From Flavobacterium flevense (GTDB lineage: Bacteria; Bacteroidota; Bacteroidia; Flavobacteriales; Flavobacteriaceae), in NCBI RefSeq assembly GCF_900142775.1, contig NZ_FRCC01000008.1, positions 124,001-188,000 on the forward strand: a stretch of 64,000 nucleotides of DNA. Direction: 5' to 3'. The notes below the pieces were generated by a model. It searched no databases. It was not told the origin of the DNA and was given only the letters and a program-made list of their open reading frames with translations. Each line of letters opens with the position of its first letter. Position 1 is the first letter of the stretch. Below are positions 1 to 9,418 of the stretch, in pieces. A program made the translations under genes and the position numbers.

Positions 1-142
1 AGCAAGCATTGGGAGAAATTGCATCATAGGAGCAAATTCGGTAGTTACCAAAGATATACCAGATTATTGTGTAGCTGTAGGTTCGCCAGCAAGAATTATA
101 AAAAAATATAATATAACATTACAAAAATGGGAAAAAGTATAA
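1..142 (+). CDS. C-terminal end of a hexapeptide-repeat acyltransferase (partial)
   Basis: Reading from base 2, the open frame gives a left-handed beta-helix tail with the hexapeptide-like run [17 protein letters not shown] followed by the usual end motif [11 protein letters not shown], and stops at 140-142. This ending is typical of LbetaH O- or N-acyltransferases (WbbJ/PglD/NeuD/maltose-acetyltransferase type) that use acetyl-CoA on sugars or sugar nucleotides. The N-terminal part lies outside the window, so the substrate cannot be judged. The stop lies 16 bases inside the next gene, so the two are likely translationally coupled in one glycan operon. Confidence 0.8.
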   Translation, partial: ASIGRNCIIGANSVVTKDIPDYCVAVGSPARIIKKYNITLQKWEKV

Positions 143-1275
143 ATAAAGTTTTAATTACGGGAGGTGCAGGTTTTATAGGTTCAAATGTTGCCAGAGTTTT
201 ATTAAATGATGGATATGAAATTACTATTTTAGATAATTTTCTGCCTCAAATTCATGGAGACAAGAATGAATTGACTGATGACCTTAAAGATAAAGTAAGA
301 CTAATTGTCGGAGATGTATCTGATAAAAAACTACTTTATAAAGCTTTAGAAGGACAAGATGCAGTTATTCATTATGCTGCAGAAACGGGGACTGGGCAAT
401 CAATGTACGCTGTTTCACACTACACTAATGTTAATATTCAAGCGACGGCGGATTTATGTGATTATATTATAAATGAACCTCATAATTTACAGTCTGTAAT
501 TGTAGCTTCATCCCGATCTATATATGGAGAAGGAAAATATACTTCACCTGATTATGGGACTGTTTATCCTAATTCGAGAACATTCCAAAATGTAAAAGAA
601 AGTTTTGAAGTTCGTTGTCCGATCTCCGGTAAAAATAACTTAAAGTTAGAATCAACCGACGAATCTTCTAAAATTCATCCATCTTCTTTTTATGGAATTA
701 CAAAACAGGTTCAGGAGCAGATGATAATTTTGGCGGCAAAATTAAAAAATATTAACGGTTATGCTTTGAGATATCAAAATGTTTATGGACCAGGGCAGTC
801 ATTAAAAAATCCATATACCGGAATCTTATCAATTTTTACTCGTTTAGCTTTGCAAAATGAAGAAATTAACATTTTTGAAGATGGTTTGGAAAGCAGAGAT
901 TTTGTTCACATTCAAGATGTTGTTAGCGCAACTATCAGTTGTTTAAAATTAGAAGAAAAGGGACAACACATTTTAAATGTTGGAAGTGGTGTACCAGTAA
1001 GTGTTATTGAAGTTGCAAATGAAATAGTAACTTACTTAAAAAGTAAATCTAAAATAAAAATATCAGGAGCTTTTAGAGAAGGAGATATCAGACATAATTT
1101 TGCCGATTTAAAATTAATCAATGAGATTACGGGTTTTGAACCAAAATGGAATTTTAAAGAAGGATTGCATAGCTTTATAGATTGGGCATTAGATCAAAAT
1201 GATATTCCAAAAGATACAGCCGATTATAAAAAATCGTTGGGAGAACTTAAAGAAAAAGGATTGTTAAATGGATAA
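127..1275 (+). CDS. NAD-dependent sugar-nucleotide epimerase (SDR; dTDP-L-rhamnose 4-epimerase-like)
   Basis: Extended short-chain dehydrogenase of 382 residues. The Rossmann loop GGAGFIGSN is at residues 12-20, the catalytic serine region SSRS near 128-131 and the Tyr-x3-Lys pair at Y189/K193 (YGITK). The early motif [11 protein letters not shown] resembles WbiB-type dTDP-L-rhamnose 4-epimerases more than UDP-glucose epimerases. That would fit the rml operon downstream, with 6-deoxy-L-talose as product. The substrate assignment is by recalled family resemblance only. The gene overlaps the preceding acyltransferase by 16 bases and the following glycosyltransferase by 8 bases, so it sits in a tight operon. 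Confidence 0.75.
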   Translation: MGKSINKVLITGGAGFIGSNVARVLLNDGYEITILDNFLPQIHGDKNELTDDLKDKVRLIVGDVSDKKLLYKALEGQDAVIHYAAETGTGQSMYAVSHYTNVNIQATADLCDYIINEPHNLQSVIVASSRSIYGEGKYTSPDYGTVYPNSRTFQNVKESFEVRCPISGKNNLKLESTDESSKIHPSSFYGITKQVQEQMIILAAKLKNINGYALRYQNVYGPGQSLKNPYTGILSIFTRLALQNEEINIFEDGLESRDFVHIQDVVSATISCLKLEEKGQHILNVGSGVPVSVIEVANEIVTYLKSKSKIKISGAFREGDIRHNFADLKLINEITGFEPKWNFKEGLHSFIDWALDQNDIPKDTADYKKSLGELKEKGLLNG

Positions 1276-2230
1276 ATCAAATAAGGCTTTGGTAAGCATT
1301 GTCTTTACCAGCTATAATCATAAAGAATATTTAAGACAAGCATTAGACAGCTTGGTTGGTCAAACTTATCCAAATCTGGAAATCATAATTATAGACGATT
1401 GTTCTACCGATGGAAGTCAAGAAATTTTAAAAGAGTATAGCCACTATCCGAACATAAACCTAAAACTCCAAACTGAAAATTCTGGAAGTTATGTAAAAGC
1501 AAGTAATTATGGAGCTTCTTTTGCAAATGGTGAATATATTTTATTCGCACAATGTGATGACTTTGCAGAATCCAATCAGATTGAGGTTCTAATGGAGCAA
1601 TTTGAAAAGAACCCCTCTGCAGGTGTAGTTTTTTCAACAAGTAAACTTGTAGATGAAAAAGGGATTGCTTTCTCAGACGATTTTATTGGAAGGGAGAAAA
1701 GTTTTAAAAATGCTGTAAGTAAAAAGAGCTTGATCTCAGGAAAAGAAATGAAAGAATTTCTGTCCTTTTCATGTGTTATCCCTAATTTAAGTGCAGCTTT
1801 AATAAAACGCGAATTATTTACAAAAGTAAATGGATTATCTGATCGCTATTTAGTTGTAGCAGATTGGGAATTCTGGTTAGATATGACTGAGCTGACAGAT
1901 TTCGTTTATGTATCAATGCCACTAAATTATTTTAGGCAACATGCTACTACAATTAGAAGTAGTATCAAGATGAAAACACAGATTATAGAAATGTTCAAAA
2001 TGTTTTATAATCACATTTCAAAAAATAATTTAACACCTTCTCAAGTGCAGAAACTTAAAATAGGAGCTGGAGCGGTGTGGTTTTCATATTACCTGGAAAA
2101 TAAAAAAACATGGAGAGAATGTTTTTCTCTAGTACGTAATGAAATAAATGCGACAGAAAGGAACAATCTTTATTATTTGTTTCTTGGCGTAAAAAAGCAT
2201 GTAATCGTGTACCTGAATAAAAGGAGATAA
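1268..2230 (+). CDS. GT2-family glycosyltransferase
   Basis: Family 2 (GT-A fold) glycosyltransferase of 320 residues. The nucleotide-binding start VSIVFTSYNHKEYL is followed by DDCSTDGS at 43-50 and a metal-binding acidic pair in QCDDF near residue 97. A later ADWEFW segment probably supplies the catalytic acid/base. There is no clear membrane helix, so it is a soluble or peripheral inverting enzyme that adds one sugar to the lipid-linked glycan. The start overlaps the upstream epimerase by 8 bases. Donor and acceptor cannot be read from the sequence. Confidence 0.85.
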   Translation: MDKSNKALVSIVFTSYNHKEYLRQALDSLVGQTYPNLEIIIIDDCSTDGSQEILKEYSHYPNINLKLQTENSGSYVKASNYGASFANGEYILFAQCDDFAESNQIEVLMEQFEKNPSAGVVFSTSKLVDEKGIAFSDDFIGREKSFKNAVSKKSLISGKEMKEFLSFSCVIPNLSAALIKRELFTKVNGLSDRYLVVADWEFWLDMTELTDFVYVSMPLNYFRQHATTIRSSIKMKTQIIEMFKMFYNHISKNNLTPSQVQKLKIGAGAVWFSYYLENKKTWRECFSLVRNEINATERNNLYYLFLGVKKHVIVYLNKRR

Positions 2231-2263
2231 AAATTAAATAAACTAATAGAATTATAAAAATTA

Positions 2264-3238
2264 ATGAGTAAAAGAGTTTTAATTACAGGTGCAGCGGGTT
2301 TTTTGGGGTCACACTTATGTGATCGTTTTATTGCAGAAGGATATAGAGTAGTTGGAATGGATAATCTGATTACAGGAGATTTGAAAAATATAGAACACTT
2401 ATTTCCATTAGAAAATTTTGAGTTTTACAATCATGATGTGTCTAATTTTGTACATGTAAGTGGTAAACTGGATTATATCCTTCACTTCGCATCACCAGCA
2501 AGCCCAATTGATTACTTAAAAATTCCAATTCAAACTTTAAAGGTAGGATCGTTAGGAACTCATAATTTATTAGGATTAGCTAAAGAAAAAAAAGCAAGAT
2601 TTTTGATTGCATCAACTTCAGAGGTTTATGGAGATCCGACTGTACATCCGCAAACTGAAGATTATTGGGGGAATGTAAATCCAGTTGGGCCAAGAAGTGT
2701 TTATGATGAAGCGAAAAGATTTCAAGAAGCAATAACAATGGCTTATCATACATTTCATGGAATAGAAACAAGGATTGTAAGAATATTCAACACTTATGGT
2801 CCGAGAATGAGACTTAATGATGGTAGAGTATTGCCTGCATTTATTGGACAAGCGTTACGAGGTGAAGATTTAACTATTTTTGGGGACGGCTCGCAAACAC
2901 GTGCGTTTTGTTACGTAGACGATTTAGTTGAGGGGATTTATAGACTCCTTTTGTCAGATTGTGTTGATCCTGTAAATATTGGAAATCCTGATGAAATTAC
3001 AATTCGTGACTTTGCAGAAGAAATTATAAAGTTAACAGGAACTTCTCAAAAAATTATTTATCATCCATTACCACAGGATGATCCAAAACAAAGACAGCCA
3101 GATATAAGTAAAGCACGAAAACTTCTAGACTGGAGTCCAAAAATTTCTCGCCAGGATGGATTAAAAATTACCTACGGATACTTTAAAAATTTTACGAAAG
3201 AGGAGTTAGAAGCTACAAAAAACAATAAAGAGTTTTGA
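2264..3238 (+). CDS. UDP-glucuronate decarboxylase (UDP-xylose synthase)
   Basis: Extended SDR of 324 residues that matches the UXS family: GAAGFLGSH Rossmann loop at 9-17, ASPASPIDY around 77-84, TSEVYGDP around 118-125 and the family-typical YDEAK catalytic pair (Y147/K151). UXS enzymes oxidise and decarboxylate UDP-glucuronate to UDP-xylose with bound NAD. Length is normal for the bacterial soluble form. No UDP-glucose dehydrogenase lies in the window, so UDP-glucuronate must come from elsewhere. It stands 33 bases after the GT2 gene in the same direction and probably supplies xylose to the local glycan. Confidence 0.85.
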   Translation: MSKRVLITGAAGFLGSHLCDRFIAEGYRVVGMDNLITGDLKNIEHLFPLENFEFYNHDVSNFVHVSGKLDYILHFASPASPIDYLKIPIQTLKVGSLGTHNLLGLAKEKKARFLIASTSEVYGDPTVHPQTEDYWGNVNPVGPRSVYDEAKRFQEAITMAYHTFHGIETRIVRIFNTYGPRMRLNDGRVLPAFIGQALRGEDLTIFGDGSQTRAFCYVDDLVEGIYRLLLSDCVDPVNIGNPDEITIRDFAEEIIKLTGTSQKIIYHPLPQDDPKQRQPDISKARKLLDWSPKISRQDGLKITYGYFKNFTKEELEATKNNKEF

Positions 3239-3284
3239 AAAAAGACTTTCTAATAAAAAAGAAATACATTAGGCTATTATTAAA

Positions 3285-4406
3285 TTGAGAAATATAATTT
3301 TTACAAAGCAAAATCTGAATGAATATTTTTTGTATTCATTATTTTTGCTTCCACTACTGGGAACAAGTGTGCCGGCTTATATATTAGCAATTGGCTTTTT
3401 GCTTATTAAGATAACGAATTTAAAATTTAAAATTCAGGATTTGTTTTTTTTATCAGTGATTGTTCTTTGGTTTTTGTTTAAGGCACAGCAATCTGAGCTA
3501 AAAGCGTGTACAATTTTATTTCGATATTATTTTGGATTTTATGTTTTCTACTTATTTTTTAATAATATCAAAACTTCTTTAAAGCTAGATAAGCTGTTAT
3601 GGATAATTTGTTTTTTTATTTTTTTAGAGGCTTTTTTAATTAATACCATATTACCAGTCCAAAATTTACCAAATTACCCAAAGGACGGAATGGGTGATTT
3701 TTTAGCTGAAACAAAAATTTTAGGTTTTTATCAAAGACCTTATAGTATTGGAACAAGTTCTACGATAACAAGTACCTTGGTAATGGTCTTGATTTTTTAT
3801 GTATTTGGGTTATCTAAAGATCAGTATATAGAAAAATCAAATAAGCTTTTAGCATTTAGTATTTTTACCGTCATTATTTTGGGATCGGGTACTGGATACG
3901 CATTATTACTTATGTTCATAGTTTATAAAATAGGACCTTTCAAAGGTAAAATCTCAGCAATCTGTTCTTTTAGTACAATGTTTTTTATATATTATTTAAT
4001 TTTTGTATTAGATATAGGATCTCTTGATGGATTAGATAAAATTTCAGCATTCTACCTTGAATTCCTATATGATTTTAAAGCCACCCAAATAGAAGATGTC
4101 ATATACACTCTAAAGTCTGCACCTAATCAATTCTATATTGGAAGAACATTTGAAGATGCAAAAGACCTTGTGATATGGAGTGACTTTGCATGGTTAAATT
4201 TGTTTGAGTGTACAGGATATGTTGGATTGTATTTGACCGTCTTAATTTTTATATTCAAAACCAATCGCTATAATTATATTCCAATTTTAGTTTTTTTGAT
4301 TGGAGCTATACATTATGGAGCGATTTACTCGTTACCGGGTCAACTTTTAGGCGGATACTTTATGTCGACGAAATTTAAGAATAATGAGATGTTAAATAAT
4401 TTATAA
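3285..4406 (+). CDS. Polytopic membrane protein, Wzy/O-antigen-polymerase-like
   Basis: A 373-residue protein made almost wholly of hydrophobic segments (roughly nine or ten predicted helices) with one longer polar loop around residues 240-300. This layout, the small size and the position inside a glycosyltransferase cluster fit a Wzy-type repeat-unit polymerase. Such proteins have almost no conserved sequence, so the call rests on topology and context. No ATG lies near the 5' end; the frame opens at a TTG at 3285, which is used here. Very AT-rich compared with the rml genes, as is common for serotype-specific genes. Confidence 0.55.
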   Translation: MRNIIFTKQNLNEYFLYSLFLLPLLGTSVPAYILAIGFLLIKITNLKFKIQDLFFLSVIVLWFLFKAQQSELKACTILFRYYFGFYVFYLFFNNIKTSLKLDKLLWIICFFIFLEAFLINTILPVQNLPNYPKDGMGDFLAETKILGFYQRPYSIGTSSTITSTLVMVLIFYVFGLSKDQYIEKSNKLLAFSIFTVIILGSGTGYALLLMFIVYKIGPFKGKISAICSFSTMFFIYYLIFVLDIGSLDGLDKISAFYLEFLYDFKATQIEDVIYTLKSAPNQFYIGRTFEDAKDLVIWSDFAWLNLFECTGYVGLYLTVLIFIFKTNRYNYIPILVFLIGAIHYGAIYSLPGQLLGGYFMSTKFKNNEMLNNL

Positions 4407-4440
4407 ACAAATTATCTAGAATTAGATTTAAATAAACATA

Positions 4441-5325
4441 ATGAATAACCAATATTTATTTACCATTGTAATACCAACTCACAACAGAGCAGATGATTTA
4501 AAAAGATGTCTTGTTTCTCTGGAAAAACAGACCTATAAAAATTTTGAGGTTTTAGTATGTGATGATGGTTCAACAGACCATACTAAAGATATTGTTGAAG
4601 ATTTTAAAGACATATTAAATTTGAAATACTTTTACAATGAAAACACAGGAGGGCCGGCAGGGCCTAGAAATGTTGGAATTGAAAACTCGCAGGCAAATTG
4701 GATTTGTTTTTTGGATTCTGATGATTGGTATTCAGAAAACAGATTGGAATTTATTTCCAAGTTAGATTTAGAGGAATTTGACTTTTTATATCATGATTTA
4801 AATGTTATTCAAAATGGTAATATTATCAGAAGAAATACTTCCAGAAATTTAAATACTACGAATCCTTACAGAGATTTACTTTGCAATCTTAATGCAATTC
4901 CAACATCATCAACCTGTGTAAGAAAATCATTTTTAGTAGAAGCAAAAGGCTTTAGTACCAATAAGGATATAGTTGGTCTCGAGGATTTTCATTTGTGGAT
5001 AAGAATTGCAAAATCTAATGCCCGCTTCAAGTACATACCAGAAGTTTTGGGATTTTATTTTATCGGCGGTGATAATTTAACATTACATGATCAAAGGCAA
5101 ATTAATAGATTTAGAGCTCTTTATACAGAATTTATTAATCAAGATGTAAATCGGAGCTTTAAAAATAAAATTTCAGCAGCTTTAAACTATCAAACGGGTT
5201 GGATTTTGGTTAATAATTCTCAGGCAAAAGAAGCTTTTAGTTTTCTATTTAGATCTTTAATTTTCGGATCTTTTGCCATAAAAATGAGGTCCTTAAATAT
5301 GTTAAGAAAAGGAATTAAGTTTTAA
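4441..5325 (+). CDS. GT2-family glycosyltransferase
   Basis: GT-A glycosyltransferase of 294 residues. It begins with FTIVIPTHNRADDL, has the nucleotide-binding DDGSTD at 41-46, the metal-binding LDSDDW near 91-96 and a GLEDFHLW segment near 180 for the catalytic base. The GGPAGPRNVGI segment is the conserved loop that sets up donor binding. Likely one step in repeat-unit assembly at the inner membrane. It follows the Wzy-like gene by 34 bases and is 20 bases before another GT2 gene. Donor and linkage unknown. Confidence 0.85.
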   Translation: MNNQYLFTIVIPTHNRADDLKRCLVSLEKQTYKNFEVLVCDDGSTDHTKDIVEDFKDILNLKYFYNENTGGPAGPRNVGIENSQANWICFLDSDDWYSENRLEFISKLDLEEFDFLYHDLNVIQNGNIIRRNTSRNLNTTNPYRDLLCNLNAIPTSSTCVRKSFLVEAKGFSTNKDIVGLEDFHLWIRIAKSNARFKYIPEVLGFYFIGGDNLTLHDQRQINRFRALYTEFINQDVNRSFKNKISAALNYQTGWILVNNSQAKEAFSFLFRSLIFGSFAIKMRSLNMLRKGIKF

Positions 5326-5345
5326 TTAAAATAAAGGAAATATTG

Positions 5346-6212
5346 ATGAAAGAACCTTTAGTAAGTGTAGTAGTTCCTTTTTATAATAATGAAGCTACAT
5401 TATTGGATACAATAAAATCCGTTTTTATACAAACATATAAGAATTGGGAGTTGATATTATTGAATGATGGATCTACAGATAAGAGTTTGGAAATAGCAAA
5501 CAGCATAAAAGATAAAAGGGTTAGAGTTGTTAGTGATGGAAATAATAGAGGACTAGTTTATCGATTAAATCAATCGCCATCTTTAGCTCAGGGTAATTAT
5601 ATTGCAAGGATGGATGCTGATGATTTAATGCATCCACAGAGGATTGAAAAGCAAATGGCGTTTTTTTTAAATGATGATAAATTAGATTTGGTTGATACAG
5701 GAGCTTATTCGATAGATGAAGAAGGTGAACCTGCAGGAATTAGAGGACTTGTCGCTATAAAATATGATGAAAAATTCATTATTAATAATGCGATGCTTTT
5801 ACACGCTAGTATTATTGGAAAAAAAGAATGGTTTCTTAATAACCAATATGATAAAATCTATGTTCGTGCAGAAGATAGAGAATTATGGCTAAGAACTTAT
5901 AAATATTCCAAATTTGCGAGGGTAAAAGAACCTCTATATATTGTTAGAGAAGGAAAAGTAAATATTCGAAATTATGTTCAAAGTGTTAAGACCGTAAGAA
6001 AAATTCTGAGGACTTACGGGCCGGGTATTTTTTCAAAAAAAGAACTTAAGAAAGAACTTTTGAAAACATATTTAAAAACCTTTATAATTGAATTAACAGG
6101 GTTATTGAATATTCATCACTATATTACAAAAAGAAGAAATAATTCACTTACAATCGAACAGAGAAAAGAGTTAAGCAAAATATTGAATGAAATAAAAACT
6201 TCCTTATTTTAA
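5346..6212 (+). CDS. GT2-family glycosyltransferase
   Basis: GT-A glycosyltransferase of 288 residues counted from the ATG at 5346; a TTG directly before it (5343) extends the frame by one codon but the ATG is the more natural start. Motifs are VSVVVPFYNNEATL, DGSTD at 41-45 and DADD at 90-93, with RAEDRELW later as the likely catalytic-base segment. The C-terminal 60 residues are basic, as in peripheral membrane-bound transferases. Member of the glycan operon; the specific sugar cannot be assigned. Confidence 0.85.
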   Translation: MKEPLVSVVVPFYNNEATLLDTIKSVFIQTYKNWELILLNDGSTDKSLEIANSIKDKRVRVVSDGNNRGLVYRLNQSPSLAQGNYIARMDADDLMHPQRIEKQMAFFLNDDKLDLVDTGAYSIDEEGEPAGIRGLVAIKYDEKFIINNAMLLHASIIGKKEWFLNNQYDKIYVRAEDRELWLRTYKYSKFARVKEPLYIVREGKVNIRNYVQSVKTVRKILRTYGPGIFSKKELKKELLKTYLKTFIIELTGLLNIHHYITKRRNNSLTIEQRKELSKILNEIKTSLF

Positions 6213-6338
6213 TAACTAGTGTGGGAAAAATAATAGATTAAATTAAATAATGGACTTAGACATGAAAATGTTGTAAGCGTATAATAAAAATTGAAAAATA
6301 GTTCATTTCTAAAAAAAAAAATAATTAAAAAATATAAT

Positions 6339-7493
6339 ATGGAAAGTAAGTTTAATCGAAAGATTAAATTATTGAGAGTTGTTACGCAGGCAGAAGTAGT
6401 TCCATGGCATTTGAATAATTTTATAGAAAGATCTAAGGATGACTATGAATTATTTATTGTTGGAAATGGCGTAAGTAGGTTTAAAAACCAATATCCATAT
6501 GTAGTTTTTATAGATAACGAGATAGTAAGAAAAACATCGATTTTTTACGACCTGATAGCGTTAATAAAATTAATAATAATTTGTTTTAAAATTAAGCCAG
6601 AAATTATTCACTCTATAATGCCTAAAGCTGGATTGTTAGCTCCTGTAGCTGGATTGCTTTCATTTGTCCCAATTCGTATTCATACTTTTACAGGGCAAGT
6701 TTGGGCAACAAAGGAGGGGTTTTCCAGAAAATTTTATAAATTCATTGATAAATTAATTTTTAATACAGCAACTTCTTGTCTTACTGATAGTCCATCTCAA
6801 TCCAATTTTTTAGCAGATAACGGTTTTTTAGTAAAAGGGAAACCTATAGAGTATATAGGTAAAGGATCTTTATCGGGAGTAAACTTAGATGTATTTGATG
6901 TTGATCTTGTTAAAAAAAGAAATGCACTACGATCTGAACTTGGAATAGATGAAAATGATTTTGTATATGTATTTTTAGCTAGAAAATCTATTGTAAAAGG
7001 AATTAAAGAATTAATAGAAAGTTTTGCAAAAGTTGCGCATTTACCTAATGTAAAACTACTTTTCATAGGTCCTGATGAGTCAAACGGTTATTTAGATGTG
7101 CTTTTGGCAGAACATCAGAATATTAGTAGTAAGATTATCAATTTAGACATTGTGAAAAACCATGAAAGATACCTTGCTGTTAGTGATGTATTATGTTTAC
7201 CAAGCAGTAGTGAAGGATTTGGTACAATTGTTATAGAAGCAGCAGCGTTAGAGGTGCCTTCAATTGGGTTTGACATTGTTGGTTTATCTGATTCGATAGA
7301 AAATGGATATTCAGGAGTTTTAGTGCCATTAAAAGATACGGATAAATTTTCTGAAACAATGATAAAGTTTTATGAAGATAAGGAATATCTTCAGAGACTA
7401 AAAAGTAACGCGAGAGAAAGAGTGATAAAGTATTTTTCTGCAGATGTGATATATTCATTACAAAATAAATTTTACAAATCTTTATTAAAATAA
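6339..7493 (+). CDS. GT4-family glycosyltransferase
   Basis: GT-B fold glycosyltransferase. The ATG at 6339 gives 384 residues beginning just before the first beta strand (KIKLLRVVTQ); an in-frame TTG at 6291 would add 16 lysine-rich residues that look unstructured, so the ATG is preferred. The N-terminal domain carries PEIIHSIMPKAG. The C-terminal domain has the GT4 donor site, with SSSEGFGTIVIEAAALEVP as the E-x7-E motif near residue 300. These retaining enzymes use UDP-, GDP- or dTDP-sugars at the inner membrane. It precedes the reductase gene by 14 bases. Confidence 0.85.
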   Translation: MESKFNRKIKLLRVVTQAEVVPWHLNNFIERSKDDYELFIVGNGVSRFKNQYPYVVFIDNEIVRKTSIFYDLIALIKLIIICFKIKPEIIHSIMPKAGLLAPVAGLLSFVPIRIHTFTGQVWATKEGFSRKFYKFIDKLIFNTATSCLTDSPSQSNFLADNGFLVKGKPIEYIGKGSLSGVNLDVFDVDLVKKRNALRSELGIDENDFVYVFLARKSIVKGIKELIESFAKVAHLPNVKLLFIGPDESNGYLDVLLAEHQNISSKIINLDIVKNHERYLAVSDVLCLPSSSEGFGTIVIEAAALEVPSIGFDIVGLSDSIENGYSGVLVPLKDTDKFSETMIKFYEDKEYLQRLKSNARERVIKYFSADVIYSLQNKFYKSLLK

Positions 7494-7507
7494 ATAAGCT
7501 TATTAGA

Positions 7508-8404
7508 ATGAAAGTTATAATTACTGGAATTTCGGGTTTTGTAGGACAGAATCTTTCTAGTTATCTATCTGAAAAATTATTTAGTGTAGATGCCGTTTCT
7601 TTAAGAAATTCGACTTGGAAAGGAGTTTTAGATGGTGATGCAATTATACACTTAGCAGGTAAGGCTCATGATACTAAAAAAACAAGTGATGCGTCTGAAT
7701 ATTTTAATATAAATACAGATTTAACTAAAGATTTGTTTGATGCTTTTTTACAAAGTGATATTCAAGATTTTATTTATTTCAGCAGTGTAAAAGCTGTTGC
7801 TGATGAGGTTTCCAGTATTTTAAATGAAGACGTTGTTGGAAGTCCCAAAACACCATACGGGAAATCTAAATTGCAAGCAGAAGAGTATATTTTATCTAAA
7901 AACTTACCTGAAGGTAAAAGGGTTTTCATTATTAGACCATGTATGATTCATGGTCCAGGTAATAAAGGGAATTTGAATTTATTGTATCAATTGGTGGCAA
8001 AAGGCTTGCCTTGGCCTTTGGGAGCTTTCGAAAATCAGCGTTCTTTTTCAAGTATTGAAAATTTGTGTTTTGTGATTAAGGAATTATTGCAAAATAAAAG
8101 TATTTCTTCAGGTATTTATAATGTGGCTGATGATGAATTTTTGTCAACCAATGAATTAATTGAATTGTTGGGGGAAAGTTTAGGAAAACGGAATAAAATT
8201 TTGAAAATTCCAACATCTTTAATTAAGAAAATAGCATCAGTTGGGGATGTATTAAAATTGCCACTTAATTCGGAACGATTGCAAAAATTAACAGAAAGTT
8301 ATATGGTTAGTAATCAAAAGATTGTAGCTGCAATAGGAAAACCTTTGCCTATAGATGCTAAGGCAGGATTATTAAAAACATTTGAATCTTTTAAACAAAA
8401 ATAA
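7508..8404 (+). CDS. NAD(P)-dependent 4-keto sugar-nucleotide reductase/epimerase, WbpV/WbmF-like
   Basis: SDR of 298 residues with Rossmann loop GISGFVGQN at 7-15, the motif HLAGKAHDT, the serine region FSSVKAV and a Y-x3-K pair in PYGKSK. HLAGKAHD and RPCMIHGPGNKGNL are features of the WbpV/WbmF group that reduces UDP-4-keto-6-deoxy-GlcNAc to UDP-QuiNAc or a related 6-deoxy-HexNAc. That fits the WbpM-type dehydratase at 15379 and the WecA/WbpL-type transferase at 13189. Exact product is inferred. Last of the strongly AT-rich genes before the rml operon; rmlC begins 2 bases after its stop codon. Confidence 0.7.
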   Translation: MKVIITGISGFVGQNLSSYLSEKLFSVDAVSLRNSTWKGVLDGDAIIHLAGKAHDTKKTSDASEYFNINTDLTKDLFDAFLQSDIQDFIYFSSVKAVADEVSSILNEDVVGSPKTPYGKSKLQAEEYILSKNLPEGKRVFIIRPCMIHGPGNKGNLNLLYQLVAKGLPWPLGAFENQRSFSSIENLCFVIKELLQNKSISSGIYNVADDEFLSTNELIELLGESLGKRNKILKIPTSLIKKIASVGDVLKLPLNSERLQKLTESYMVSNQKIVAAIGKPLPIDAKAGLLKTFESFKQK

Positions 8405-8406
8405 AT

Positions 8407-8955
8407 ATGACAATTGAAAAAACTGCCATACAAGATTTAGTTATCATTAACCCAACCGTGTTTCCTGACGAACGCGGTTATTTTTTTGAAGCCTACAATC
8501 AGGCGAAATTTGCAGAAAACGGAATCCATTACAATTTCATTCAGGACAATCAGTCTTTTTCTAAAAGAGGCGTAATCCGTGGTTTGCATTTACAAATTAA
8601 TCCTTTTGCACAGGCAAAATTAGTACGTGTTTTAGAAGGAGAGATTCTGGATGTAGCTGTTGATTTGCGAAAAAATTCTCCAACATACGGGCAGCATGTA
8701 AGCGTGGTGCTGAGTGCCGAAAATAAAAAACAATTGATGGTGCCTCATGGTTTTGCCCATGGTTTTTCGGTGTTGAGTGAAACGGCATCGGTATTGTATA
8801 AAGTAGATCAGGTATATCACAAAGACAGTGAAAGGGGAATTCGCTACGATGACCCAGTTCTAAATATTGATTGGAAAGTAAGTCCTGATGAAGTTATTGT
8901 ATCTGAAAAAGATGTAGTATTGTCAGCTTTTAACGATATTGACTGGGAGTTTTAA
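8407..8955 (+). CDS. rmlC: dTDP-4-dehydrorhamnose 3,5-epimerase
   Basis: Cupin-fold epimerase of 182 residues, the normal RmlC length. It has the active-site histidine in RGLHLQ (H61), the segment VRVLEGEILDVAVDLR around 73-89, MVPHGFAHGF and the tyrosine in SVLYK (Y131). It converts dTDP-4-keto-6-deoxy-glucose to the L-lyxo isomer, the third step of dTDP-L-rhamnose synthesis. It is separated from rmlD by a 463-base insert. Base composition becomes visibly less AT-rich from this gene on, suggesting that the rml operon belongs to the more stable flank of the locus. Confidence 0.95.
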   Translation: MTIEKTAIQDLVIINPTVFPDERGYFFEAYNQAKFAENGIHYNFIQDNQSFSKRGVIRGLHLQINPFAQAKLVRVLEGEILDVAVDLRKNSPTYGQHVSVVLSAENKKQLMVPHGFAHGFSVLSETASVLYKVDQVYHKDSERGIRYDDPVLNIDWKVSPDEVIVSEKDVVLSAFNDIDWEF

Positions 8956-8990
8956 AATACGAATTGTCACGAATTATGACGAATTTATCT
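8956..8990 (+). repeat. Left arm of BRO-N cassette: three ACGAATT repeats
   Basis: Directly after the rmlC stop lie three copies of CGAATT spaced 10 to 11 bases apart (CGAATTGTCA, CGAATTATGA, CGAATTTAT). They read as the reverse complement of the arm at 9369-9403, so the broken gene between them is flanked by inverted arms of about 30 bases. Confidence 0.75.
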
Positions 8991-9088
8991 AATCTACATC
9001 GAGAATTAGCTTTATATTGGGTTGTCAGTTGTGGGTTATGAGTTTTGTTTTTATCTATATTTTATAAGTTGGATATGATTTATAGTTG

Positions 9089-9364
9089 ATGAATAAATCG
9101 GTATTAAAAATCGTTAAAAATTTCGATTATGAAATACAGTTGTTTGAAGATAAAAAGATACATACCCTTTGGGATATGGAAGAATAAAAATGGTATTTCT
9201 CTATTGTGGATACCATAATGATTTTAACTCAAAGAGTTGATCCTTCTGCATATTGGCGTAAATTGAAACAAAGATTGAAACATCAAGGAAATGAAATCGA
9301 GACAAATTGTCACGGTTTGAAAATGCAAGCTTCGGATAGTTGCGGAAAACAAAAAAGAATGTAA
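9089..9364 (+). pseudogene. Broken BRO-N-domain (DinD/antirepressor-like) gene
   Basis: Translation from the ATG at 9089 gives MNKSVLKIVKN, then IHTLWDMEE, an in-frame TAA at 9185-9187, then KWYFSIVDTIMILTQ, DPSAYWRKLKQRLK and a TNCHGLKMQA segment before a stop at 9362-9364. This order (W-x-EE, KWYFS(I/V)VD, D(P)xAYWRKLKxR, TNCHGLK) is that of the BRO-N domain in phage antirepressor- and DinD-like proteins. The gene is doubly broken: one premature stop, probably a single-base change of a Glu or Lys codon, and loss of everything after the first half of the domain. It lies between rmlC and rmlD inside AATTCG-type inverted arms, so it is a dead cargo gene of the same kind of unit that carries the GxxExxY genes. 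Confidence 0.75.
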
Positions 9365-9368
9365 TTTG

Positions 9369-9403
9369 GGTTAATTCGTTTCAATTCGTGTTAATTCGTA
9401 AAA
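9369..9403 (+). repeat. Right arm of BRO-N cassette: three AATTCGT repeats
   Basis: Three units with core AATTCG at 10-base spacing (AATTCGTTTC, AATTCGTGTT, AATTCGTAAA) begin a few bases after the pseudogene and end 15 bases before the rmlD ATG. They are inverted relative to the left arm at 8956-8990 and match the arms around the two GxxExxY genes. Confidence 0.75.
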
Positions 9404-9418
9404 TTAGAAAAGAAAAAA

